From NCBI GenBank assembly GCA_032117915.1, contig JAULYI010000288.1, forward strand, positions 1 to 8,053: 8,053 nt of DNA, written 5' to 3'. Positions within the stretch are counted from its first letter, which is position 1; each line of letters opens with the position of its first letter. Positions 1-7,061 of the stretch are shown one piece after another. Position numbers and translations under genes: made by a program. The notes under the pieces are model-generated. The model ran no database searches. It was not told where the DNA came from and saw nothing but the letters and a program-made list of their open reading frames with translations. The stretch is from ZLKRG46 sp032117915. Lineage in GTDB: Bacteria > Bacteroidota > Ignavibacteria > Kapaibacteriales > Kapaibacteriaceae.

Positions 1-3000
1 ATCGGTTTGTCCTTGCCCCACCGTTGTTGAACGTTGGTGAAGCCCAGATCCAGCGGCAGCGCTCGGATATCCAGCACGAGCGTCTCGAGCTTGTCCTGGC
101 TACGAGGATCATAGATGGTCGCCTTGCCGGCGATCGTACGTCCGCTGTGACGCAACGTCATGCTATGCGAGCCGATGAGTTCACCGTTATAGCTCACGTC
201 CGTCGCTGCGGCCGTAATGTCGATCACGGGTTCATCCCATGTTCCGTTCACCACGATCTCGGAGCGCGTGACCAGTCCTCCCAGCAGCGCCAGAGGGTCA
301 CGTTCTTCCAGCTCACCGAACGTCCGGATGTCCCGCAACGGAAAGTTCTCAACCGTCACGCCTAGGTTTCGGAACACCGATGGCGACATCCACCCGGAAA
401 CGGTAACGGTCTCGGCCCAGGCACGTTGGACGGCAAGATCTTGGATGTGATAGACACCACGATTGATCGTGAAGTAGGACGAGCGGATCATTCGCCAAGC
501 AAGGCTGCGTTCGGCATCGAGCACGTACGACAGCGAGTCAATATCGACCGCCGTTGCCTCATCCGTAAACCGCGCGCGTCCGGCAATGTATCCTTCCATG
601 TCGTTGATGCGACTGGTTGCCTTGAGGCGGACCGTCGAGTCGCGCAGGTCAAGACTAACGAACGGATGTCGGATCTCTACATCGTTGATGTGGATGGACG
701 TGTCGCAGAGGGCTTGCACGTAGAGTCGGTCAAGATTGGGCGTTGCCAGCAGGTCTGCCACACCGAGTTCTGCCGTCACCAACATCGGATCAGCAACAAT
801 GATCGTCGAATCGGTCTCGATGCGCAGCCCTTCGGCTCGCAGCGTGTCGATACCGATCAGGAAGGATGTTGGCCCCGTCGCCAATCGTCCGCTAATGATA
901 CAAGACGCATCGATCGATACGCCGTCAAGAAACACATTGATCAGGGAAAGGTCGCGTGCCACCACTTCAAGCTGGGCATCCATCGATGCCAGGGGGCGAG
1001 GTGTAGGCGCAGGAATCACCACGTCATCCGTGACGTGGCGTAGACGCTCGCGGACGACATCGACAGCGGTGACGACGCCCATGCCAAAGGCATCGACGAG
1101 GGACGACATCGTGAAGGAGCCGTGCATCCGTGCATCAAGGAACGGCGGTGCGTCGCGCTGCGACCGCGCCACAAGATCGATAATGCGCATGTCGGGCTGT
1201 CGCTCTACGTTTAGGTCGAGCTGGAATGGCAGAACCGCCCTGTCGTCCAACGCCAATTGGCGCACATCTGCATCGACGATCACGTCGAGACTGTCGGGCT
1301 CAAAGCCCTCGCCGATCACCGAGAATCGTCCGGTTAGCGTCGTCGGCATCGTCGAGATCGTCAGCAGTCGCTGCAGGTCCAATGATGTCGTGCGGATGTC
1401 GAGCTCGTAGGCCGGACGGCTTGGACTTGCCAGTGAAAGGGTGCCCATGACGACGACGGTCTGCTCCGGAGCAAGGCCCATCAGTACGTCTGTGGAGTCT
1501 CGCAGAGGAGTCACATCTGCCGTGAGCGTATCGATCACGATCCCGCCCATACCGTCGGTCTGCAGCAAGCCGCGCAACGACCGAACATCCCGGCCCATGA
1601 ATCGCGATGCCTCCAGTTCGACCTGTGCAACGGCATCGACGTCAGGGAAGGTCGTACCCGTGCCGATCAGCATGATCCGTCCATTGATGTCCGTATCGAC
1701 CATGACGGAGTCTTGGATGAAGCTGTCCAGGCGGCCGCGCTTGACCTGCATATCGACTTCGTACCCAAGTTCTTCCTTGCCCAGGTGGAGCGTTAGTTCG
1801 CCATCGAAGCGTCCGGGGGCGTCCTCACCGTGAACCTCGAACCACAGACTGTCGGTCGGGGCACCGCGCATCCGCAGGGAGTCAACTGTTGTGCGACGCA
1901 GGAATGCAAGGTCCGGCAGCGGTACAAAGCGCAACCGCCGACGCATGTCGGCATAGGTCGACGCCGAGTTCACAACCTTGACGTCGAGCGCCATGGGACG
2001 TCCATCCGTCAGGTGCAACACATCGACATCGCCGCGAATGCGGTTATCGCCGGCATCTAGCACGATGTCGCGTATGCGGACGGCGTTACCGCTGTAGGTG
2101 GCAGCACCGAAGAGCCGGTAGTTGTCGATCACATCGACGGCCGGCAGGTAGAACGTCAGGTCAGGCCCCCAGACATTATCTGCCTCCAGCACGGTCGTTA
2201 CCGGATAGCGTCCCAGGTCGAGCGTATCAAACACGTTCAGGCCCGGCGCAGACGCTCGAGCATGGAGATCGGTACCGAGTCCTGTGCGATAGCGGATGAG
2301 CGGCACCTCGACACCATTGCGAGAGATCGTTGCCGCCATCGCAAAGCGCCGGATATCCAGCGGAGACGTGCGATCGCGGCATTCGAGGTGATCCACGGCC
2401 AGGTCGTAGTGACGTCCGCGAAGGTCGAGATAGGCCGAGGCCCGCAACTGAACGTCTTTCAGGTCCAGATGCGTGGGATCGAAGGTCCGTCCGTTGTGCC
2501 ACGGAGTGGTCCGATCATTCACCACTATGGCGCCATCGTTGATCTCGAAGCGGCGCACCGCAATGATCAGTCCCGGCGGTTCGGTATCGGTGGTATCCGC
2601 CGGTGGCTTCACGATCCGCGTGACGTTCCACACCGAGTCTGCCTCGTCACGCAGGATCACGATATGTGGCCGCTCGATTGAAAGACTGTTCACGGCCAGC
2701 GTACCGCCGGCCAGGGGTGCCAAATCAAAGAAGAGCGACAACTCGTCGGCCTCCAGCACAGTCTTTCCATCGGCGGACAGCCGTGGACGGGTCAATACAA
2801 GACCTCGGAAGATGTCGATGCGGATATCATCGACCACGACCTTCCCAAGGAGGGCTCGATTGATCTGGTCAAGCACCACATGTCTGGCCCACGACCGGAA
2901 GGTCTCCGTCTGCGACAGCATCACCAGCAGCGCGCTCAGGATGATCGCCGTACCGGTCGCGCGCCATGCCCACCGCAGCACGAACTTCCCCATCCGCTTC

Positions 3001-3092
3001 CAGAGCGGAAGCTGAAACCGCTCGCGCCACGCAGCTCCGTCAAAGAGCTGCGCAACACGTTCGCGTGGGGTTGGATGCTGCGTTCCGGACAT
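1..3092 (-). CDS. TamB/AsmA-like envelope protein, 5' part (C-terminus beyond the window)
   Basis: This frame is open from an ATG at 3092 to the left edge: 1030 complete codons without a stop, so the C-terminus is missing. Residues 1-46 are basic and presumably cytoplasmic. Residues about 47-60 (ATGTAIILSALLVML region) form one hydrophobic segment that would anchor the protein in the inner membrane. What follows is typical of the AsmA/TamB N-terminus: a 'FRGLVLTRPRLSADG' strand, 'LEADELSLFFDLAPLAGG', then 'LAVNSLSIERPHIVILRD'. After that come hundreds of residues of alternating beta-strand-like sequence rich in D, V, L and T. Proteins of this family bridge the periplasm and take part in outer-membrane protein assembly or lipid transport. 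The diagnostic TamB C-terminal domain (DUF490) would lie outside the window, so AsmA-like rather than true TamB remains possible. The start is uncertain: the ATG at 3092 has no clear Shine-Dalgarno, while an in-frame ATG at 2993 (residue 34) is preceded by GGAAG. An in-frame TTG also lies 18 bases upstream of 3092. Family call confident, exact subfamily not. Confidence 0.8.
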   Translation of the reverse strand, partial: MSGTQHPTPRERVAQLFDGAAWRERFQLPLWKRMGKFVLRWAWRATGTAIILSALLVMLSQTETFRSWARHVVLDQINRALLGKVVVDDIRIDIFRGLVLTRPRLSADGKTVLEADELSLFFDLAPLAGGTLAVNSLSIERPHIVILRDEADSVWNVTRIVKPPADTTDTEPPGLIIAVRRFEINDGAIVVNDRTTPWHNGRTFDPTHLDLKDVQLRASAYLDLRGRHYDLAVDHLECRDRTSPLDIRRFAMAATISRNGVEVPLIRYRTGLGTDLHARASAPGLNVFDTLDLGRYPVTTVLEADNVWGPDLTFYLPAVDVIDNYRLFGAATYSGNAVRIRDIVLDAGDNRIRGDVDVLHLTDGRPMALDVKVVNSASTYADMRRRLRFVPLPDLAFLRRTTVDSLRMRGAPTDSLWFEVHGEDAPGRFDGELTLHLGKEELGYEVDMQVKRGRLDSFIQDSVMVDTDINGRIMLIGTGTTFPDVDAVAQVELEASRFMGRDVRSLRGLLQTDGMGGIVIDTLTADVTPLRDSTDVLMGLAPEQTVVVMGTLSLASPSRPAYELDIRTTSLDLQRLLTISTMPTTLTGRFSVIGEGFEPDSLDVIVDADVRQLALDDRAVLPFQLDLNVERQPDMRIIDLVARSQRDAPPFLDARMHGSFTMSSLVDAFGMGVVTAVDVVRERLRHVTDDVVIPAPTPRPLASMDAQLEVVARDLSLINVFLDGVSIDASCIISGRLATGPTSFLIGIDTLRAEGLRIETDSTIIVADPMLVTAELGVADLLATPNLDRLYVQALCDTSIHINDVEIRHPFVSLDLRDSTVRLKATSRINDMEGYIAGRARFTDEATAVDIDSLSYVLDAERSLAWRMIRSSYFTINRGVYHIQDLAVQRAWAETVTVSGWMSPSVFRNLGVTVENFPLRDIRTFGELEERDPLALLGGLVTRSEIVVNGTWDEPVIDITAAATDVSYNGELIGSHSMTLRHSGRTIAGKATIYDPRSQDKLETLVLDIRALPLDLGFTNVQQRWGKDKP

Positions 3093-3129
3093 TCGGGGTT
3101 CGTGAAGCAAGTGGTATGCCGTAAAGCGA

Positions 3130-3158
3130 CGAAGGACACCGTGGTTCGGTGTCCTTCG
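3130..3158 (-). terminator. Perfect 12-bp hairpin between the dehydrogenase and TamB-like genes
   Basis: The arms at 3130-3141 (CGAAGGACACCG) and 3147-3158 (CGGTGTCCTTCG) pair perfectly around a 5-base loop. The hairpin starts 9 bases after the TAA of the isocitrate dehydrogenase (3168-3170) when read on the minus strand. The T-rich stretch after the stem is poor (TCGCTTTA), so it is not a textbook intrinsic terminator. It could be a weak terminator, an attenuator or an mRNA 3' stabilising hairpin, all of which would uncouple the TamB-like gene from the gene upstream. Confidence 0.6.
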
Positions 3159-3167
3159 CGATGACGC

Positions 3168-4553
3168 TTATTCGCCTTGTGCCTTGGAGTATTTGGCATC
3201 TCCACCGTCATGATGCAGCAGTTCCACATGCATCCACTCGAAGCCTGCCGCCTCTACGCCGGCCAACAGCTCCCGGATGTCCTGTCGGCTAACGGCCTGT
3301 GCCGACACGAAGCGACAGCGGAAATGATCCACGAGCAGGATGTCCGGCGTCTTCCCCGGCCACACCTTGGTGCCGCGGTTAGACATCAGCTTGAGCGTAA
3401 ACGGGCCGATCTGCTCGGGCATGGCCGGCAGACCGTTGGGAGCATAGACAAAGACATCTGCTCCGTGCATTTCCCATGCGTCGCGCGAGGCGACAGAATG
3501 GTGCGTGTTGCGCGAGCTGGTACCGGCGACGATGCCCGTGGTTTCGTGCTGAATGGGTTCGACGCGCTCGGCGATGGCCTGGGCGAACTCCATCGTCGAA
3601 GCAGAACCGCCAAGATCACGCGTCTTCACGCCGGCAGCAAGCGTATCGATCAGAGCCTTCATGATAGCATCGGCATGCGCCACAAGGCCCATGTACTGTA
3701 GCATCTGTATGCCGGACAGCAGCATGGCCGTGGGATTGGCAAGCCCCTTGCCGGCAATATCGGGAGCAGAGCCGTGCACGGCTTCAAATACGGCGCAGTC
3801 ATGACCGATGTTGCCACCCGGAGCAACACCTAAGCCCCCTACGATACCCGCACATAGGTCGGAGACGATGTCGCCGTACAGGTTCGGAAGGACGAGCACG
3901 TCAAACTGCTCCGGACGCGATACAAGCTGCATACAGCAGTTGTCAACGATGATGTCGTCGCTCTGTATCTCCGGATAGTCCTTGGCCACTTCACGGAAGA
4001 CGTCAAGCCACAGACCATCCGTGATCTTATGGATGTTGGCCTTGTGCACGCACGTCACGCGCTTCCGTCCAAGCGTCTGCGCCTGGTCGAAGGCATAGCG
4101 GATGAGCGCTTCTGAGCCTTGTCGTGTGATCAGCTTCAGACACTGGGCAACATTCGCCGTCTGCCAGTGCTCGATGCCCGCATACGTGTCCTCGACGTTC
4201 TCGCGGAAGACCAGAACGTCAACATCCTTGAACCGCGTCTCGACAGCGGGCATGGACTTGGCCAGACGCACGTTGGCGTAGAGTTCAAGCGACTTGCGGA
4301 TCGTCACGTTCACGCTCTTATGTCCGCCGCCGACCGGTGTGGTCGTTGGGCCCTTTAACGCCAGGCCGTTGCGCTTGATCGCATCAAGCGTTTCTTGCGT
4401 TACGCCCGTACCGTGCTGTTCGATAGCGGCCAAGCCGGCTACGGCATGTTCCCATTCGACGGGTACAGCCGCGGCGGCAAAGACGTGTTGCACGGCTGCG
4501 GAGATCTCAGGACCGATTCCGTCGCCTTCAATCAAGGTTACTTTGCGAAGCAT
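3168..4553 (-). CDS. icd: Isocitrate dehydrogenase of the IDH/IPMDH family with C-terminal extension; NAD-type cofactor loop
   Basis: Predicted to oxidise and decarboxylate isocitrate to 2-oxoglutarate in the TCA cycle (cytoplasm, metal dependent). The start of the family fold, 'TLIEGDGIGPEI', is at residues 6-17. Substrate-binding residues S80, N82, R86 and R96 keep the same spacing as E. coli Icd S113/N115/R119/R129; R117, the catalytic Y124 ('ENVEDTYAGIEH') and K171 ('HKANIHK') are present, as are metal ligands D228 and D232 ('NLYGDIVSDL'). The cofactor loop is HGSAPDIAGKG (from H260); Asp265-Ile266 is the NAD-type pair, where NADP enzymes such as E. coli Icd carry Lys-Tyr. The core ends near residue 335, and about 125 further residues form an extra C-terminal domain like that of Thermus thermophilus IDH. 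I chose the second of two tandem ATGs because GGAG (4559-4562) lies 5 bases ahead of it and only 2 ahead of the ATG at 4556. It starts 56 bases after the thiolase stop with no visible promoter or terminator between, so co-transcription is plausible. The Ser/Asn/Arg set favours isocitrate over isopropylmalate. Confidence 0.9.
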   Translation of the reverse strand: MLRKVTLIEGDGIGPEISAAVQHVFAAAAVPVEWEHAVAGLAAIEQHGTGVTQETLDAIKRNGLALKGPTTTPVGGGHKSVNVTIRKSLELYANVRLAKSMPAVETRFKDVDVLVFRENVEDTYAGIEHWQTANVAQCLKLITRQGSEALIRYAFDQAQTLGRKRVTCVHKANIHKITDGLWLDVFREVAKDYPEIQSDDIIVDNCCMQLVSRPEQFDVLVLPNLYGDIVSDLCAGIVGGLGVAPGGNIGHDCAVFEAVHGSAPDIAGKGLANPTAMLLSGIQMLQYMGLVAHADAIMKALIDTLAAGVKTRDLGGSASTMEFAQAIAERVEPIQHETTGIVAGTSSRNTHHSVASRDAWEMHGADVFVYAPNGLPAMPEQIGPFTLKLMSNRGTKVWPGKTPDILLVDHFRCRFVSAQAVSRQDIRELLAGVEAAGFEWMHVELLHHDGGDAKYSKAQGE

Positions 4554-4609
4554 CATCTCTCCAGGTATTCAGTAAGGTTCGAAGTTTATGGTAGGGGGCA
4601 GTGTTCGAC

Positions 4610-5779
4610 TTAGAGCATCTCGACAATAACGGCCGAAGCTTCGCCACCGCCGATGCAGAGCGTTGCCAGACCGTACTTGGCACCGCGACGGCGCAGCGCA
4701 TAGAGCAGCGTTGTAAGGATGCGTGTTCCAGAGGCACCGATGGGGTGACCGAGCGCAACGGCTCCGCCGTGAACGTTGACCTTTTCGTGGGGGATGCCCA
4801 GTTTCTGTTGCGCAGCAAGCGTTACCACGGCAAAGGCCTCGTTGATCTCGAACAGATCGATATCGTCGAGCTTGAGTCCGGCCTTGGTAACGACCCGGTT
4901 GATCGCTTCGATCGGCGACGTTGTGAACCAGATGGGGTCTTGGGCGAACGATGCCTGCGACACGATGCGTGCCATGGGCGTAAGGTTATGCGTGGTCAGC
5001 GCCAGTTCCGATGCAACCACCACGGCTGCGCCGCCATCGTTGATCGTCGAGGCATTGGCGGCGGTCACGGTTCCGTCCTTTTTGAACACCGGCTTCAGCG
5101 TCGGGATCTTATCAAACTGTACGCGGCCCGGCTCCTCGTCGGTGTCGATGATCACGTCGCCCTTGCGACCCTTGATCGTAACGGGAGCGATCTCGTCGGC
5201 AAACAGACCATTGGCGATCGATTCCTGCGCGCGCTTGTACGAGGCGATCGTAAACTCGTCCTGCATGTCGCGCGTGATATTGCACTCGGACGCACAGAGT
5301 TCGGCCGCGTCGCCCATGGGAACCTGGTTATAGACATCCCACAGACCGTCCCACTGCATCAGGTCAACCATGCGGGCATTACCGAACTTGACGCCCTTGC
5401 GGGAGTCCAGCATGGCATGGGGAGCATTCGTCATCGACTCCTGACCGCCGGCGATGATCACCTGCGCGTCGCCGCAACGAATGGCCTGGTCTGCCAGCAT
5501 GACGGACTTGATGCCCGAACCGCAGACACGGTTGATCGTTGTGCAGGCCGTGTGCTTTGACAGACCTGCGTAGATGGCTGCCTGGCGCGCCGGAGCCTGT
5601 CCGACGCCCCCTGTCAGCACATTACCCATGATCACTTCATCGACGCGTTCGGGATCGAGCTTTGCACGTTCAATGGCTGCCTTGATGGCCACCGCACCAA
5701 GCTGCGGAGCCGAGAGGTCCTGCAGACTTCCCAGGAGAGAGCCGATGGGTGTACGGGCGGCTGAGACGATGTATGACAT
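4610..5779 (-). CDS. Acetyl-CoA acetyltransferase (thiolase II family)
   Basis: A cytoplasmic thiolase of 389 residues, the usual length for tetrameric acetoacetyl-CoA thiolases (AtoB/PhaA type). It condenses two acetyl-CoA to acetoacetyl-CoA or runs in reverse in degradation. All active-site elements are visible: nucleophile Cys86 in 'NRVCGSGIKS', 'NEAFA' at 313-317, His345 in 'GHPIGASG', and acid/base Cys375 in 'CIGGGEAS'. The N-terminus 'YIVSAARTPIG' is a typical thiolase start. The frame stays open upstream to 5839, but I place the start at the ATG at 5779. Homology begins there, AAGG lies 9 bases upstream, and the candidate -7 promoter box (5822-5829) falls inside the longer reading. The residue set fits a biosynthetic/acetoacetyl thiolase, but these motifs cannot tell chain-length preference or direction. 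No acetoacetyl-CoA reductase or PHA synthase is next to it. The isocitrate dehydrogenase follows on the same strand. Confidence 0.94.
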   Translation of the reverse strand: MSYIVSAARTPIGSLLGSLQDLSAPQLGAVAIKAAIERAKLDPERVDEVIMGNVLTGGVGQAPARQAAIYAGLSKHTACTTINRVCGSGIKSVMLADQAIRCGDAQVIIAGGQESMTNAPHAMLDSRKGVKFGNARMVDLMQWDGLWDVYNQVPMGDAAELCASECNITRDMQDEFTIASYKRAQESIANGLFADEIAPVTIKGRKGDVIIDTDEEPGRVQFDKIPTLKPVFKKDGTVTAANASTINDGGAAVVVASELALTTHNLTPMARIVSQASFAQDPIWFTTSPIEAINRVVTKAGLKLDDIDLFEINEAFAVVTLAAQQKLGIPHEKVNVHGGAVALGHPIGASGTRILTTLLYALRRRGAKYGLATLCIGGGEASAVIVEML

Positions 5780-5821
5780 AGCGGTGAACCTTGTGGGTGT
5801 GATGCGATGTGGAATGGCTGG

Positions 5822-5829
5822 CAAAAATA
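5822..5829 (-). promoter_or_regulatory. Candidate Bacteroidota-type -7 box (TATTTTTG) for the thiolase gene
   Basis: On the minus strand the bases read TATTTTTG, an exact match to TAnnTTTG and identical to the box before atpD. The box ends 42 bases upstream of the thiolase ATG, giving a 5' leader of about 35 bases. There is no TTG at 17-23 bases upstream; the closest is CTG at 19 bases, so the -33 element is imperfect. The site lies in the 121-base gap after the SDR stop. Confidence 0.5.
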
Positions 5830-5900
5830 CCAAATCCAACGCCCCATACAGACGTCACGCCTACGCCAATCGACGCACACCGGCACGTATCACGATCATG

Positions 5901-6677
5901 CTAGCGGCGTGCCTGCAGCACGCCGATCAGGCGGCGTGTCACAGCCCGCGGCATGAACTTGATCAGCAAGGTGGAGAGCTTATTCGTCGGACCCGGCACA
6001 ACGACGACCTTGTTGGCCTTCATGCCGTTGTAGCCGATGCGGGCTACGGCGGCGGCAGACATCATGGGGGTGACCGACGAGACGCGCGAAATGCCAAGGC
6101 CTGCCACGGCCTGGAACTCGGTTGTGGTGGGGCCGGGTGCAAGCACGCTCACGGTTACGCCGCTCCCGCGAAGTTCCTCCGAGAGTGCCTCGCCGAAGGA
6201 CAGAACGTAGGCCTTGGTCGCATAGTATACTGCCAGGTAGGGTCCGGGCAAAAAGCCTCCAACCGAGCCCACGAGCATGATGCGTCCACGGCGGCGCTGC
6301 AGCATCCCCGGCAACAGCGCATGCGTGAGCATCGTCAGCGCCCGTACATTCACGTCGATGATGCCCAGCTGTCCGTCGGTCTCACGTTCGGCGAAACTGC
6401 CGTAGAGGCCATAGCCTGCATTATTGATCAGCGTGTCAACGTCAAAACCGTCCCGCACCACGGTGTCGATCACTTGCTGAACACCTTCATGCGTGCTCAG
6501 GTCTGCCTCGACGATCGTCACGCGGATGCCATGCCGTGTAGAAAGTTCCGCCGCAAGCGTAGCCATCGGGTCACGACGGCGTGCAACCAGCACCAGATCT
6601 TCCCTCTCGGCCGCTGCCAGCCGTGCAAACTCAATGCCCAGTCCGGCCGAAGCGCCGGTGATCAGTGTTGTACCCAT
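5901..6677 (-). CDS. Short-chain dehydrogenase/reductase, YqjQ/DltE-like (COG0300 type)
   Basis: A classical SDR oxidoreductase of 258 residues with a Rossmann fold, of unknown substrate. Visible in order: the dinucleotide loop 'TGASAGLG' (residues 7-14); 'VARRR' at 31-35, whose arginines after strand beta-2 favour NADP(H); 'ADL' at 58-60; 'NNAGYG' at 85-90; and the catalytic tetrad Asn110, Ser138, Tyr151 and Lys155 ('YYATKAYVLSF'). The 'PGPTTTEF' segment follows. The pattern 'HALLPGMLQRRRGRI' and 'VVVPGPTNKL' resembles the YqjQ/DltE group of general SDRs rather than PhaB or FabG. A second in-frame ATG lies 12 bases upstream at 6689 (adding MFAP). I prefer 6677, since the glycine-rich loop then starts at the usual distance from the N-terminus. 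Neither ATG has a Shine-Dalgarno. The gene begins 60 bases after mazF and ends 121 bases before the thiolase. Confidence 0.9.
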   Translation of the reverse strand: MGTTLITGASAGLGIEFARLAAAEREDLVLVARRRDPMATLAAELSTRHGIRVTIVEADLSTHEGVQQVIDTVVRDGFDVDTLINNAGYGLYGSFAERETDGQLGIIDVNVRALTMLTHALLPGMLQRRRGRIMLVGSVGGFLPGPYLAVYYATKAYVLSFGEALSEELRGSGVTVSVLAPGPTTTEFQAVAGLGISRVSSVTPMMSAAAVARIGYNGMKANKVVVVPGPTNKLSTLLIKFMPRAVTRRLIGVLQARR

Positions 6678-6682
6678 GGGTG

Positions 6683-6690
6683 CAAACATA
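6683..6690 (-). promoter_or_regulatory. Possible -7 box (TATGTTTG) overlapping the upstream ATG of the SDR gene
   Basis: The minus strand reads TATGTTTG, matching TAnnTTTG, and it ends only 5 bases before the ATG at 6677. If active, transcription would start at or very near that ATG and give a leaderless mRNA, which would agree with the missing ribosome binding site. No TTG lies at 17-23 bases upstream (the nearest is 28 bases away), so this could be a chance match. Confidence 0.3.
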
Positions 6691-6691
6691 C

Positions 6692-6714
6692 TGCGACGGC
6701 GCGCGGCCGTAGCA
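6692..6714 (-). terminator. GC-rich hairpin downstream of mazF
   Basis: On the minus strand TGC-T-ACGGC, a CGCGC loop and GCCGT-C-GCA form a stem of 8 pairs with one internal mismatch. It starts 23 bases after the mazF stop and sits between mazF and the SDR gene. Only a weak T stretch follows, so termination is possible but not demonstrated. Confidence 0.35.
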
Positions 6715-6737
6715 TGGGCAATCCAGCGTGGTTGCTG

Positions 6738-7061
6738 CTAGGCGAACATCTCCAGCAGTACCGGCAGCCAATGCCCTTCCGGGATGGAACCCATGTGGGA
6801 TACCAGACGCCGTTTATCGACGTAGCGAAGCTGGTCAAGCAGGATCCGACCATGCTTGCGCTTGAAGGTGACTTCGGGCCGACATCCCATGGCTACTCCG
6901 TTCGATGTTAGGGGCGCGATGATAACTCGAGGAAGTACTGCATTCATGTCCGTCGGGGAGAGTATAACAGCCGGACGGGTCTTGCTGATCTCGCTACCGA
7001 TGACAGGATCGAGATTGACCCAATAGACGTCACCGCGCCGATAGGTTGCCGTTACTCCCAT
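6738..7061 (-). CDS. mazF: MazF/PemK-family toxin (type II toxin-antitoxin, mRNA interferase)
   Basis: A 107-residue CcdB/PemK-fold protein of the usual MazF length. MazF toxins are sequence-specific endoribonucleases that cut mRNA and arrest growth when not bound by MazE. Visible features: 'RRGDVYWVNLDPVIGSE' at 8-24, 'KTRPAVILS' with the conserved Arg29 at 27-35, 'IIAPLTS' with the conserved Thr52 at 47-53, and the late 'LLDQLRYVDKRRL' segment at 74-86. Arg29 and Thr52 match the catalytic Arg/Thr pair of characterised MazF proteins, so the toxin looks intact. I start at the ATG at 7061, which has GGAG (7067-7070) 5 bases upstream; an alternative GTG at 7065-7067 overlaps that GGAG. The gene overlaps the end of mazE by 10 bases, so translation is probably coupled. 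The cleavage sequence cannot be told from the protein. Confidence 0.93.
   Translation of the reverse strand: MGVTATYRRGDVYWVNLDPVIGSEISKTRPAVILSPTDMNAVLPRVIIAPLTSNGVAMGCRPEVTFKRKHGRILLDQLRYVDKRRLVSHMGSIPEGHWLPVLLEMFA

Noticed and set aside
24..3015. Several overlapping plus-strand open frames of 65-224 codons
   Set aside because: They lie opposite one continuous 1030-codon minus-strand frame with a membrane anchor and AsmA/TamB-like sequence; the plus frames are fragmented and low in recognisable motifs.
4601..5560. A 319-codon open frame on the plus strand opposite the thiolase gene
   Set aside because: The complementary strand encodes an intact thiolase with all active-site residues; this frame shows no family resemblance.
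5780..5839. A 20-residue N-terminal extension of the thiolase
   Set aside because: It precedes the conserved thiolase start, contains the candidate promoter box and has no better ribosome binding site than the ATG at 5779.
4610..6677. Polyhydroxybutyrate synthesis pair (thiolase plus acetoacetyl-CoA reductase)
   Set aside because: The neighbouring SDR resembles the YqjQ/DltE group rather than PhaB, there is no PHA synthase or phasin, and the two genes are separated by 121 bases with a separate candidate promoter.
5574..6911. A 445-codon open frame on the plus strand opposite the thiolase, SDR and mazF genes
   Set aside because: It is antisense to clearly recognisable genes, crosses three of them, is rich in His, Arg and Cys with no recognisable domain, and is what a high-GC coding region produces on its opposite strand.
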